DNA from: Gordius sp. MW1
Taxonomy: Eukaryota; Nematomorpha; Gordioida; Gordea; Gordiidae
Assembly: GCA_964036665.1 (NCBI GenBank)
Contig: OZ038526.1
Location: forward strand, 7,564,001 to 7,628,000
Direction: 5' to 3'
Length of the DNA: 64,000 bases
Part shown: one piece after another, positions 12,415 to 23,847 of the stretch
How the letters are laid out: each line of letters begins with the position of its first letter
Position numbering within the stretch: the stretch's first letter is position 1
Notes under the pieces: model-generated
What the model saw: the letters and a program-made list of their open reading frames with translations, nothing else
Told to the model about the DNA's origin: nothing
Database searches by the model: none
Position numbers and translations under genes: made by a program

Positions 12415-12835
12415 GCGTTCGTGATGACCCGCGAAGCGAAAAAGGCGAAGTGAAGTTTTAAGCTAATTTATCAAATTATTCATTATTTTTCTTAATATCT
12501 TTATATTCATCGTGAAATTTATCAATAATTAATGGTATTTATAGATAAGATCGTAATTATTCTATAAACATATAAAATCATGTAAAAAATACCTACATAC
12601 GAAATTCAATTATTTAACCATCGCGCGAAAAGTACAAAATGATTTGTAACTTATACGCGAAAATAATCGTCTGCGGTTTCACCAAGAACGCATCCCATTT
12701 ACAATTGTTATCTTCGTGATATATGATAAATTTTACGATTAATATAAAGATATTAAGAAAAAAGAATGAATAGTTTGATAAATTAGCTCAAAACTTCACT
12801 TCGCTTTTTTTCGCTTCGCGCGTCATCACGAACGC
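12415..12835. mobile_element. MITE with about 110-base terminal inverted repeats
   Basis: Left end GCGTTCGTGATGACCCGCGA and right end TCGCGCGTCATCACGAACGC are inverted complements apart from small changes, and similarity continues inward through AAGTGAAGTTTT, the TTCTTAATATCTTTATATT tract and CGTGAAATTTA. The centre is AT-rich and non-coding. The target duplication is not clear, so the superfamily is left open. Confidence 0.75.
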
Positions 12836-13431
12836 GGGGTAATTAGTTAAGTGACAGTTCTAACGAGATGAAATTAATTAGAATTACTTACAGTTACATT
12901 TTACCAATTGATGGACGAGTTATATTAAAAGTTACTTCAGTAAATTTAAAAAAAAACAATTTTTAATATAATTTATTCACGTATTAGAATAAAAATCGGA
13001 GGTGATTCGATTTCAATAAAACATTATATTCTATATTGTCATATAATACTTGTCCGCTTTTCACTAAATATTGGTTTACCAAGACTAAATGGGCGCTCGA
13101 CAGGTAGCTGGATTCAAATATCATCTGGGTTTCTTTTTTGTTTAAACAAAAATAGTTAAAAGGATGGCCAAGGTGTTTTGTTTTGAACATGTTGAATTAA
13201 AATAATACAAATATATCATATACAATTATTTGGAAATAAAACTCTATTAATGAAAAATAAGCATTGTAAGAAAAAGTATAAATATAATTCAATAACCTTC
13301 TTCAATAATACATTATAAGTAATATCAAATGGCTTAATGATCAAAATTTGGATGTAAATTTAGCTAAATTTAAAAATTCACTCTCTATGGCATATATTCA
13401 GTGAATTCACATTCACGAAGATAATAAATAA
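12836..13431. other. Intergenic, nothing recognised
   Basis: AT-rich DNA. The minus-strand open stretch 12984-13190 has no domain signature. Confidence 0.35.
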
Positions 13432-13433
13432 TA

Positions 13434-14296
13434 GGGGAGACCGGGGACTAAATAGCCATAACAAATTAAATCACGTTGCAATACATTTTTTTAGTCTATA
13501 TCTTAGAAAAAAAATTGAGAAAAAAATGCTTATAGTTTTTTCCTAAATTGCGTTTAAAAATATAAAAAATCCTAGAAATTTAGTACCCGGAGCTAGTTAT
13601 AGCCCTGTTCAGGGGATTGATTAACCCTGACGTTTTCACTTATCATTAGTGTATGCTAACTAAAATCAATAAAAAGCTTGTTAAATTAGATAAAACATAG
13701 AAGATGCAAACGTAATATGATTGTATTTTATTTAATACAAATAAAAAATGGGTCAAGATAACTAACTATCTGACTTAAGTACATTTAAAAGACGGATTCT
13801 GCAATAGAAAAAATCTTTTAGTCCTTTTTAAAGTATAATTATAGTCTATTTCTATTCCAAATTACACTAAATTAGATTATAAACAAAATTTTTGTTTTTT
13901 AAATCTTGTCATTTGTAAGACAAAATGAAAAATGGCTCGCACTGCCCCCTCCCCAACTAGCCCCGAGCCCTATTTTTATCAACAATTAATAATTCAACAT
14001 GTCATATTGAGAATAAAAACTTAATCAATAGACGGTTTATATAAAAAAATATCCCTTTATAAAATAAAACTTAAATTAGTCCAAAATATGCAGCCAGAAA
14101 AATTTTATGTGCAAAATACAAAATTTTGTCAAGGCAACTATTAACCCAGAAAAATTGTTTTTCTTCTATAAAATTTTTTTACCTATACCTTATGGAAAAA
14201 TACACATATGGTTTAAACTTTAATTAAATATATTATTTTAAAAAATAATTACAAAGATAATAGTAACACCGGACTACGACTAGCCCCGGTCTCCCC
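13434..14296. mobile_element. TIR element with TA target duplication (Tc1/mariner-type MITE)
   Basis: The ends GGGGAGACCGGGG and CCCCGGTCTCCCC are perfect 13-base inverted repeats flanked by TA on both sides (13432-13433 and 14297-14298). Internally there are GCTAGTTATAGCCC near 13600 and CAACTAGCCCCGAGCCC near 13960, degenerate internal copies of the subterminal motif. No transposase frame is preserved. Confidence 0.75.
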
Positions 14297-14298
14297 TA

Positions 14299-15161
14299 CT
14301 TGTAATTTTCTGATAGAATGGAGTACTTATTCGAAATAGTATTAAAATAATAAAAACCGCGAGGAAATTTAAAGCGATGAACACAATCTAGGCGTAAATT
14401 TTTAATTAAAGAATTTTTTTTTTAAAAAGTAACTGTAACTTTAGTTGAATAGTTACTGAATTAATGTAACTGTAATCAGTTACAGTTCCGATTCTGAAGA
14501 AAAGGAACAAGTTGGAGGAACTAGTTACATATAACTAGTTACTAAACAGCTCTAAGAAATACTCATTAAAAATTTCATAATATGGGCATTAGTAAATTGT
14601 TTCGTTTTCAAGCTAAATTTTAATCATTGTTTGACTTCAAATTAATATTTATGACGTTAAGTAAAAAAATTTGCAGTTACACTAAACATGAGCTAGTTTA
14701 ATCACAACTAAATTTGCCAAATTCAAGCAAGACCCCCCTTAGAAATTGTGTTGACTTTTCCTTGTTAACTCCAATTCTCTTCGTTCTTTTAGCCATAAAT
14801 TAATTGTTAATTTGTGTATTTAAAGGCACGTCATAAAAATCCACAAGATAAAGAAAGATCTATGTAAATATAGAGACAAATGGAAACAAATGCTGAAAGG
14901 ACTGACCACTAGCCTAGGTGACAGACAAACAGTCATAGAAAGAAGAAGAAGAAAATATATTTAAGATTAATAGAGAATAAGAAAGCTAATAAAGTAATTA
15001 ATAAGTTTAAAAAATCGTTTTAATATACTTTTATTTTGAGAATCACTAAATTATATAGAACGCAGTTCGCTACAAAGTATAATGCAGCGTATGTCTTCAA
15101 CCTGAATATAATAGACTTTTTTGAAGATAAAATCACTTGAAAATTAGAACAAACATATCTT
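14299..15161. other. Intergenic, nothing recognised
   Basis: AT-rich sequence with palindromic TAACTGTAAC/GTTACAGTTA strings near 14430-14490. No gene supported. Confidence 0.35.
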
Positions 15162-15419
15162 ATAATAATCAGAAGATAATAATAACCCCTTTCAGGAGTG
15201 CCCTAGAAAATTAACTATGGCATACTGATGAGCTCTAATAAGAGCGAAAACGTTATATGTTTGTTATCATTTTTAAGTCACATGCTAAAAAAGATAGGGA
15301 TATATATAGTTCAATTTAGTCTCTAATTAAAATCGCCGATAGATGGCGCTAATTAGGGTAAACCTTTAAGTTAATTGCGGCACTCCTGAAAGGGGTTATT
15401 ATTATCTTCTTATTATTAT
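15162..15419. mobile_element. Inverted-repeat element carrying a hammerhead ribozyme
   Basis: The 41-base arms 15162-15202 and 15379-15419 are inverted complements at 40 positions; both contain AACCCCTTTCAGGAGTGCC. The 176-base centre holds the hammerhead motif (15219-15261) and, nearer the right arm, CGATAGATGGCGCTAATTAG. No protein-coding capacity. Confidence 0.75.
15219..15261 (+). ncRNA. Type I hammerhead self-cleaving ribozyme motif
   Basis: The conserved core CUGAUGA lies at 15225-15231 and GAAA at 15246-15249. Stem II is GCUCU (15232-15236) with AGAGC (15241-15245), perfect, closed by an AAUA loop. Stem III is the minimal palindrome AAC/GUU at 15249-15254. U16.1 is 15254 and H17 is A at 15255, so cleavage is predicted after 15255. 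Stem I pairs GGCAUA (15219-15224) with UAUGUU (15256-15261), including two G-U pairs. A very short stem III is known in type I hammerheads of Penelope-like elements and animal retrozymes, where dimers are the active form. Activity has not been shown. Confidence 0.85.
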
Positions 15420-15916
15420 CGAAAAACCCGCAATTCATTTACTTATTTCTAATATAATATCTTATAGTATTGTTTTGTTATTGTGGTATATCAATTTATA
15501 TTGATTTATTCTAAACTTCCCCCCCCCCGCTTACTTGGTGCAAAGTTGTTTATTCTCCCCCCACACACCTATACTATACGCTATGATTATACCCCACACA
15601 CACGATATATTAATTTTTACGCGTAACGATAATTTTACATTTACCACTCGCTTTTATTGCCATCGCGATCGCGGATATATATTATTATCATTCTTCTACT
15701 TTTTGGTTGTTGGTAATAAATAAATAAAATTCAGAATGTAAGGAGTACGAAAAATAAAACTGATTGATATTCGCGGTAGTTCTAGAAAATAAGTAGATTT
15801 AGCTCGAAATTAAATTAATATATTTCTTTTATCATATACTAATATAATAGTTATCTTATTAATAAATTGGATGCGAGTTCCAATTTGTGAAGTTAAAAAT
15901 AGAAATACCAATAAAG
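15420..15916. other. Intergenic, nothing recognised
   Basis: AT-rich DNA with a C tract near 15521-15529 and short CA-rich patches (15560-15605). The open stretch 15535-15723 is attributed to chance. Confidence 0.35.
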
Positions 15917-17262
15917 TTACCCATTTTACTAGGTTATCCAATAGGCGGGCCTGAATGCTTAAGAAGTTATCTCGACGATAACCTTAAAAATGAAATTTTT
16001 AAGCTTATGCCCGCCCATCACGCACTTTACATATTGAAAAACTACTTTAATATAGCCAAATTATTGTTTTGCTTCCGATCCACAAGCGCATTTTTGCATA
16101 CACATATTTTACAGAATTTCGAAACCCACATAAAATCTGTCATCGAATCCACCCTGAACTTATCATTCGATACTAACACCTGGCTACAAGCCACATTACC
16201 AACAAAATCTGGGGGTATGGGAATTCGTTCACCAAGCTCCTTATCCTTGGCCTCATTTATATCCTCCCACTTATCCTCAAAATCCATCGTCGCCAAACTA
16301 ATCTCATACTCACTCGATGAAACATTTATACAGGCCCTATCCCTTTGGAATTTAAATGTTCTACCAGAAAGCCCACCACCACAAACACCAAATCAAAAGG
16401 ATTGGGATGCATGTTTGGTTTCGCGCTCCGTTGCTTATCTTCTTTCGAGCTGCGATACCAAACAACATTACAACCTTTGATCTTTGGTGTTCGATAAATC
16501 TGGACATGAATGGCTAGAGGCGTATCCTAGCAAGTTCTCCAATATGATGTTAGAGGATTGCGAGCTATCCTACAATATAGCACTACGCCTTGGAATAAAA
16601 TACACCAAGGCATATGCCTATAAAAATTGCAACCTGCCAGTGGATGAAGAAGCACGCCACCCGTTACACTGCAGACTAAATAAATTTAGACACTTGCGAC
16701 ACTCTAAAATCAATTCTATTATCCAGTCAGCCCTTAGAAAGGCCCATATTCCCTCCATACTTGAACCTTCAGATCCTGCCCTTGAAGGTCGAATGCGTCC
16801 TGACGGTTCCTCGTTAGTCCCATGGGAAAATGGTCTCTTTTTAAAGTGGGATTTTACATGCATAGACCTATTTGCCCCCTCTAATCTTAATTATGACCCC
16901 ATGGCCCTCGCTGAATTACGCAAGCTCCAAAATTACAAGGCCCTTTTGGCCTCTAGTATTTTTATCCCAATAGTTTCCTCCTGTGCAGGATCCTATGGAA
17001 AAATGGCGTTGGCTTTATTCAAAGAAATAGGCTGATCCCCTCCCTCCAAACATTCCCCCGCATTTTTATTGAAACAATCAATAGCTATCTTAATTGTAAA
17101 ATTTAATTTAAAATCTTTTTTGGATTCCTGGCCTCTTCTAAAAGAGGAAGATGAAGACATATTACTCATATAATGTTTTTTTAAATATAATTATTCTATA
17201 ATTGTATCATTTAATATTATGTTTAGATATATATCAAAAAAACTAACTTCATCTTTAAAAAA
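15917..17262 (+). pseudogene. Reverse transcriptase element, copy B (5'-truncated, one nonsense change)
   Basis: Homologous to copy A (462-2205) but starting later, at the TTTTACTAGGTT segment just downstream of the catalytic box, so it lacks the YLDD motif. One frame runs 15914-17035, interrupted only by a TGA at about 16480 where copy A has AGA in the string HYNL(R)SLVFDKSGHEW. The C-terminal region has RPDGSSLVPWENGLFLKWDF, with the PDG and WD residues of a possible restriction-like nuclease, and ends FKEIG. The 3' end (about 17262) is followed by A-rich and TA-repeat sequence. The good preservation suggests a fairly recent insertion. Confidence 0.82.
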
Positions 17263-17799
17263 AATATATATATATATATATATTTTTTAACACAGAGCCA
17301 AACATTATGGCTATTTTTGACAAATTTTTTTTCATACAATAAGAGATGCTTTAAAAAAATTTAAAATAAATGCATTTATAGTAAAAATAATTTCTTGCTA
17401 CAGTTTTAAAAATAGCATCGTGTCAACCTTTTTGTTATGGGCCAAATTTAAGGTAACAATTTATTTTAAATTTCCTCGAGCATTTCTCAACGGACGAATT
17501 TCCTAAAATGCCATGTTTAATGTTCTTATTATAATTTCGGTAATAACTTTTTCCTTTATAGAATTATTAACTCACCAATTTTTATATCCCCATCATTTTT
17601 CTTAACAAAAATATTTCCTGCAATTTTGACCAGGATATTTATTTTATTTTATTTAACCTTTTAATCCTATTATAAAATGCTGTTAAAGAGAAAATTCACA
17701 GCCTTTATGGAAATCCTAATCCTTGTTGGTATACATTAAACCCGATTAAACTCTGCATAGGGGATTAGTAAGCAAGCACCATTATTTACTAGTGTTGTG
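17263..17799. other. AT-rich intergenic with a short TA repeat
   Basis: A (TA)n run of about 16 bases sits at 17267-17283, directly behind the retroelement tail. The rest shows no gene or repeat I recognise. Confidence 0.4.
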
Positions 17800-18853
17800 A
17801 ATGAACGCGTTCAAGTTGAAAAATTGATGAACGGCGTTCCTTTTGGGGGGGGGGTGAACTTTGAACGTGAACGCGTTCCGTTTTTTGATGAACGCGTTCA
17901 AATATAACGTTCGTTCAATTTTAGAAAACCCTTTTTTATTTTTATTTATTTGAAAAATAACGTTAATCCGAATTTTATAAGAAAAAAGTCTTATATTTTT
18001 AATCAGCTGTTTTTCCTTTTTCCTATAACCTATTCTGAAATACTTTTAACATACCATAACGTGCAAAAGAAGATAAGATAAAAGTTTATTAATTTGATGT
18101 TAAATTCTGTTTTAGTTTATAGGTTAAAATGGACAATCATATTATTATATCGTCGTCATCTTCAGATTCTGAATATTCAAAATCAGCCGATGAATTGACA
18201 TTGCCATGGCAAAAATATGATGATCACTCATTTCATATAAAGGACCGAATTCAATAATTACTAAATGTAAAAAAGATTCAATTTTTAGTTTTATTGAAAC
18301 AAGGGTTTGAACCCCCTAGAATTGATAATGAGAACTGTCCATTCCAAAATATCATTTTTTGACGAGGAAGTAGTGGGCGGTTTGAGGATGATATCTCATC
18401 GCAATTTTTTGAAGCGAAGGACAAAACATTAAATGCCTTTAATAAATTTTCAGCTTTAAAATATTTGTTTATTAAATGTAATACTCAAATCCCCTCATCT
18501 GCCCCTGTGTAGCGGGCTTTCAGTATAGCTAATGCTGTATTGACTGCCAAGCGTTCCTGCTTATCCGACGAAAATTTTAAAAACAATTATATTATTAAAA
18601 ATTGATAGGAAAAATTTTTTATAAATAAAAAATCTTTATATTGGCTCTATTATATTATAATTATAATATCGAAATAAACCTATTATTTTTTATCATGGCT
18701 AATATATTGTGTTAAAAATATAAGACATTTATTTATATTAAATTAAAAAAAAATTTATCATAAAATTTTGAACGAACGTGAACGCGTTCCTTTTTTTGAA
18801 AACGGACGTGAACGTAAAAGCGTTTAATTTTTTTAAAAATGTTTACAGCACTG
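17800..18853 (+). mobile_element. hAT element, deleted copy 1
   Basis: Begins TAGTGTTGTGAATGAACGCG and ends ...TTTACAGCACTG, the classical hAT terminal pair. The subterminal regions have many GAACGCGTTC and GAACGTGAACG units. A transposase remnant lies inside (18129-18605). Flanking 8-mers do not match well. A second, inverted copy is at 58992-60356. Confidence 0.8.
18129..18605 (+). pseudogene. hAT transposase remnant with C-terminal dimerisation motif
   Basis: An N-terminal piece starting MDNHIIISSSSSDSEYS runs to a stop near 18257; after an internal deletion the last part reads YLFIKCNTQIPSSAPV, stop, RAFSIANAVLTAKRSCLSDE, ending at 18605. This is the well-known hAT C-terminal dimerisation segment. 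The in-frame TAG stands where copies usually have GAG (the E of PSSAPVER). Non-functional. Confidence 0.8.
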
Positions 18854-20358
18854 GGTTTTTCCCATAAGGCTTCTATTTTGATTTAGATTTTATTTGATTA
18901 TTTTAAGTATTTTATTATTAGCTAATCACAATTCTAAAGTTTTTCTAGAATATAAGTTCTCTTAAAACATCATCTAAAATTCAATTATGCAAAAGTAAGT
19001 AGTATTTAAATTTATAAACAAATTTTGTTATTGTGTATTGATTATTTTAAAACAATTCAATGATACTTAGTATTATACTTCCAATATCGGGCACCGTTAC
19101 AATGTATAAGGAATCGAATTGCCATTGTGGTAAGTTTTAAATTAATTATTCATTTGATAAAAATTTTATAACTAATCTTAAGCTCCATAAAACCTAAAAT
19201 ATCATCGTTTAAAAGCTTTGGCTAAGCCCGGGAATAATCAAATATTAAAAGTAGAGGCGGGAGGGGGAAAATGTATTCTGCAAGATTATGTTATAAAACG
19301 AAAGTTAAATATTTAATTTTAGAACATAGAGTTTATAGCAGTGTTGTAAAAATACATGGGTTTTGTTTGGTCGACCTATGGTTTTAGTCGATTAACATAA
19401 AGGTGTTAGTTTTCCTAAGTCGACCGACCGTTGGTCGTAGTTGAACGAAAGGTCAACCAAACGAAACCCAGATCTTTTTGCAAGAATAAAGACACAATTA
19501 CATTTGATATGAGTGTTGTATATATAATCAAAGTTAATTTTTATAGCTTGCCATAGTTTAACATTGTCATCGGGGAGTCAGGGTATAAACAAGTAAGTTC
19601 ATATTCACAAAAATATGTTAAAATTTATCTATTTACAAAAGTATTTAAAATAACAATTTATCAAAATTAATAAGTAAGGATAATATAGATTAGCCATCCA
19701 TGTTTGGTTTTAAATTTACTAGTATATAAATTTAAACCTGTTAATAACCATTTTCACGTCCTCTTTTCTAGAACTAGATGCCTAATTAAGATGGCAGCCA
19801 TATAGATAAACATTTTTAGATTTTTATGTTTTAATTCTATTTTTAATAAACGATTTTAGAAACTAATTATATTATCAGGTTGAATAAAATGTTCAATAGA
19901 AGTTTAATCATTGATTCATCTCTATTTTTATTATTATTGTTTATAATAAAGCAAGCAACAATCAATAAAATAAAGCCTTTGCACTTATGTTTATTTTAAA
20001 ACACTTAATAAATTTTATTACGGTTTATATTGGATGGTGGCGATGGCTATTTAATGATTTAGTTATATCCATCTCATTGATTATATATTCATTTTGAGTA
20101 GTAAAATAAATTTTTATCCCAATAATCTTAGTTTAATAGTATGTAAATAACTTATTTTTCTATATTATAACCAAACATAAAGCCTAAACTAAAATAAAAC
20201 ATTATTCTATGTAAAGTTGTTACAACAGTCGATTGTTTTAACGCGTTACCAATGTGACTATTTGTGTAGGTGTAAAAATGACTAGAAACCTATAAACTCG
20301 TTAATCAGATCCTAAAGCTATGGTAGAATTTTAAGGGTCGTTTATTGATATATGATTA
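18854..20358. other. Intergenic with one hAT MITE
   Basis: 19339-19485 is a member of the GGTCGACC hAT MITE family (CAGTGTTGTAAA, TTTGTTTGGTCGACC, internal TTAGTCGA). The remainder is AT-rich with no gene seen. Confidence 0.5.
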
Positions 20359-21952
20359 CTAGCTGACCCGGCTAACGTTGTTTTGCCATATTAAAAAAAA
20401 ATTAAAAAAAAATTAAAAAATTTAAATAAGAAAATTTAAAACTACCAAAAAAAAATTTTAAAAAACTATACGAAAAAGAACAATAATTGATATTTTTAAA
20501 GGTGGTTAAAAACACAAAATTTAAAAATTTTACCTCAATAATGTTCGAATTTAAATTTTCACCAAGCAAATTTTTTTAAGTCAAATTTACTTATAATCAA
20601 AAAAAATATCGCGCCTGGCCTTTATGATAAAATATAAACAAAAGGCGGATACGGATACGCATATAGTTTATTTAACGAAAAATAACAAATAATTGATATT
20701 TTTAAGGGTGGTTAAAACACAAAATTTTACCTCAATAATGTTCGAATTTAAATTTTCATGAAGCAAATTTTTTTAAGTCATATTTACCTATAATCAAAAA
20801 AATATTGCGCCTGGTCTTTATGATAAAATATAAACAAAAGGCGGATACGGATACGCATATAGTTTATTTAACGAAAAATCAAAGGTTGTTTTGCCATTTA
20901 CCCAGGTGTATTAGCAGAATATATATCATGGGCGTACCTAGGTTTGAATTAGGGGGGGGGGGGGGGGGAAGAGATTATTAAAAAATTTTGCTTGACTATC
21001 CAAAAATTTTCCTGCGACCGTAATTTAAACTAGGGGGGGGGGGGCCAAATTTTTTTAATTTTTAAGGGTATTTGTATTGAAATTGATCCTTTCTTTAATT
21101 AGGGAGGGGGGCAGCCGCGCCCTCTGCCCCCTGGCTAATTAGGGGGGGGGGGCATATAGATAAATTTCAATAGATTATGAATATATCAAATATAATTGGG
21201 AAGTGTTTATTATGCAAAAAATTTTAAACAAATAGTTAAAGAGGGTCCAAGGCCCAGGCCCACCCAAGAGAGAAAACCTGGCTCCATGGCCCCCCCCCCC
21301 CCCCCAAGGAAAAAATCTTTGGCCCCCTGGCCCTTCAAGCAATTTTTTTTATTTTTATGTAATTAAGAAACAATATCATAATCATGGGCGTAGCCAGGGG
21401 GGAGGCTGCCCCCCCCCTAATTAGCCAGAGGGAAGCAAGGGGCGCGGCTGCCCCCTTCCTAATTTAAAAAAAGAAGGATTTCAATACAAAAACAAAAACC
21501 CTAAAATTAAAAAAAAATTATGTTTTACCCCCCCCCCCCCCTTAATTAGCCAGGCGGGGGCAGGGGGCGCGGCTACCCCCCCCCCCCCTATTTGAACTTA
21601 ACTCAAATTAAAACAGATGCGTATTAGCGAATTTACACAAAAATATAAATTATTTTGGTAAAATGAAATTTAAATTACGGTCGCAGGAAAATTTTTGGAT
21701 AGTCGAGGCCTTTTTTATTTTTTTTTGCTCTCAGGAAAATTTTTGGGTAGTCAAGACCTTTTTTTTTATCTGCCCCCCCCCCTAATTCAAAACCTGGGTA
21801 CGCCCATGGATATATCAACATTTATTGGCACTTTGTTAAAAGTATTTTCATTTTTCTCCTTATTTAACGTGCAAAAAATGACAAAATTAGATTTTTTAAT
21901 TTATTTAGCCACGCAGGAGGGGGGGGGACACGACCGTCCTATAATAATAAAA
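20359..21952 (+). mobile_element. CTAGCTGACCC composite repeat, copy 1 (3' part replaced)
   Basis: Starts CTAGCTGACCCGGCTAACG, followed by GTTTTGCCATATT, an internal duplication around GCGGATACGGATACGCATAT (20643 and 20845), and a Mutator-like G-tract element (about 20929-21809). It reaches GGGGACACGACCGTCCTATA near 21925-21944, after which the family's usual 3' section is absent and the tandem cassette 21953-23846 begins. The element class is not certain; repeats of this organisation ending in a CATA microsatellite occur in many invertebrates. Confidence 0.65.
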
Positions 21953-23846
21953 ACTCGGGCCTTCGGCCCTCGTGGGAAGGGGGAGAAGGGAAGGGGAGTA
22001 GGGGAAGGGAAGAGGGGAAGGGGGAACTCTTCTATACTCCGTATAAACGTAGCATATTTGCTATGCAATTTATGGGCGAGAAAGGTGGGAAGGGGCGAGA
22101 ATGCCTATAGGGGGTATTAGATGCAAAATAATTAGTTAATTAGTTATAGGCCCTTGTAGGGGAGGACATAGGGTAATTATCAATGTTAACCAATTCAAAA
22201 ACGAAAAAAAATTTCGATTTATTTGGCCAATGGTTATTTTTTTATTGGTCAGTAGCCAGCGGACGGTCAAAAATTCATATTATCATTGGTATTAACATGA
22301 ACAAATATTAATTTAATTTAAAAAAATTTGAAAAAAAAATTGTCCCCTCCCTGACTTGAACCCCACACCTCCAGTTCACAAGCCGGCGCTATAACCACTA
22401 TACCATGCTGGCTTTAAAATAGGAGAAGTTATTATGTTATTTATATAGATAATGAAATAATAAAGTTGTGTTTTATGTTTAGAAAATCAATATATTTCGT
22501 CGGTCAGTAGCCAGCGGACGGTCAAAAAGTCATATTATCAATGTTATTAACAAAAACAAAATATTAATTTAATGTAAAAAAAAATTTAAAAAAAAAGTTT
22601 TTTTTTAGTTTTAAAAAAGGGCTAAATTCTTAAACTACCAGCCCGATTCGCTCGAAACTTTACCCGTAGGTGCCCAGGGCGGCCGGGGGTAAAATAACCT
22701 TTTCAGATTCCTAAAATACCTTTTCATTTTAAAAATATCGGACATTTCCCTGACACACGTGCGGTGTAATATCTATGACACGTACAAAAATTTTACTAAT
22801 TATATAAACTTACGCGCGCCATCTAATAAAGTACAATTCGTGTTTGAGTTTAATAGTAGATTCAATTTAATTAGAAATAACGGGCTATGATTATACCTTT
22901 GAAGGAGGTTTCGAATTTTGTGTTAGTTTCTATCGATATATTTTATCGTAAATTAGAATCTAATACCTATATTATTTTTTTAAATATTACTTTTTAGGTT
23001 TTCTATGAAATCACAATCTAATTAAATGAAATATATTAACCCAATAAAAAAAATATATGCATTTATAAGGTTAAAAATATATATTACATAGTTGGCTGTC
23101 TGTTAGACCATCTATAATAAATTTTTAGGTTATATATAAAATTTGGCCAATGGTCATTTTTTTTCATTGGTAAGCAGCCAGGACACGGTAAAAGTGGATA
23201 TAAATTCATAAGTCAAAAAAAACGAAAAAAAAAATTTTCGAATCACATTTTGGCCAATGGTCATTTTTTTCCATTGGTCAGCAGCCAGGACACGGTAAAA
23301 GTGGATATAAACTTATAATAAAAAAACTAAAAAAAATTTTCAAATCACATTTTGGCCAATGGTCATTTTTTTCCATTGGTCAGCAGCCAGGACACGGTAA
23401 AAGTGGATATAAATTCATAATAGTCAAAAAAAAACTAAAAAAAAATTTTCGAATTACATTTTGGCCAATGGTCATTTTTTTCCATTGGTCAGCAGCCAGG
23501 ACACGGTAAAAGTGGATATAAATTCATAATAGTCAAAAAAAACAAAAACAAAAAATTCGAATCACATTTTGGCCAAAGTGTGATTTTTTTCCATTGGTCA
23601 GCAGCCAACGGACGGTCAAAAAGGCATAATAGCAATGGTAGTAATAGGAACAATCATAATAGTCAAAAAAAAACGAAAAAATAAACTCGGATTCACATTT
23701 TGGCCAATGGTCGTTTTTTTCATTGGTCAGCAGCCAGCGGACGGCCAAAAAGTCTTATTATCAATGATAGTAACAAGAACAATCATAAGAGTCAAAAAAA
23801 ACTCCGGGATTCTAACCCCAAAACTAGTTAAATTGCATAGCAATTA
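21953..23846 (+). repeat. Tandem-repeat cassette with hairpin terminus, copy 1
   Basis: Opens with ACTCGGGCCTTCGGCCCTCG (a GGGCC-TTC-GGCCC hairpin), then an AAGGGGAGAAGGG purine tract and TTTGCTATGCAATTTATGGG. Tandem units of about 100-130 bases follow, each with TTTTGGCCAATGGTCATTTT, CCATTGGTCAGCAGCCAG and a CGGACGG or ACACGG string (clear units from 23142 to about 23790). CCAATGG and CCATTGG in each unit can pair. It ends ATTGCATAGCAATTA, a 5-bp stem-loop. The matching full cassette is 45882-47031. Confidence 0.75.
22341..22412 (-). pseudogene. tRNA-like sequence (His-like anticodon loop), degenerate
   Basis: Read on the minus strand it has an A-box-like GGTATAGTGGTTA, an anticodon-arm-like CCGGCTTGTGAACTGG (GTG, histidine) and a B-box GGTTCAAGT. 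The acceptor stem does not pair, so this is a tRNA-derived relic inside the tandem cassette rather than a working tRNA gene. Confidence 0.5.
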
Positions 23847-23847
23847 C

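Noticed and set aside
21695..22120. Plus-strand ORF of 141 codons
   Set aside because: Runs from the composite repeat into the GGCCTTCGGCC cassette; a product of repeat junctions.
23140..23790. Regularly spaced repeats resembling a CRISPR array
   Set aside because: Whole units of about 100 bases are repeated, with no unique spacers, in a eukaryotic genome full of related copies.
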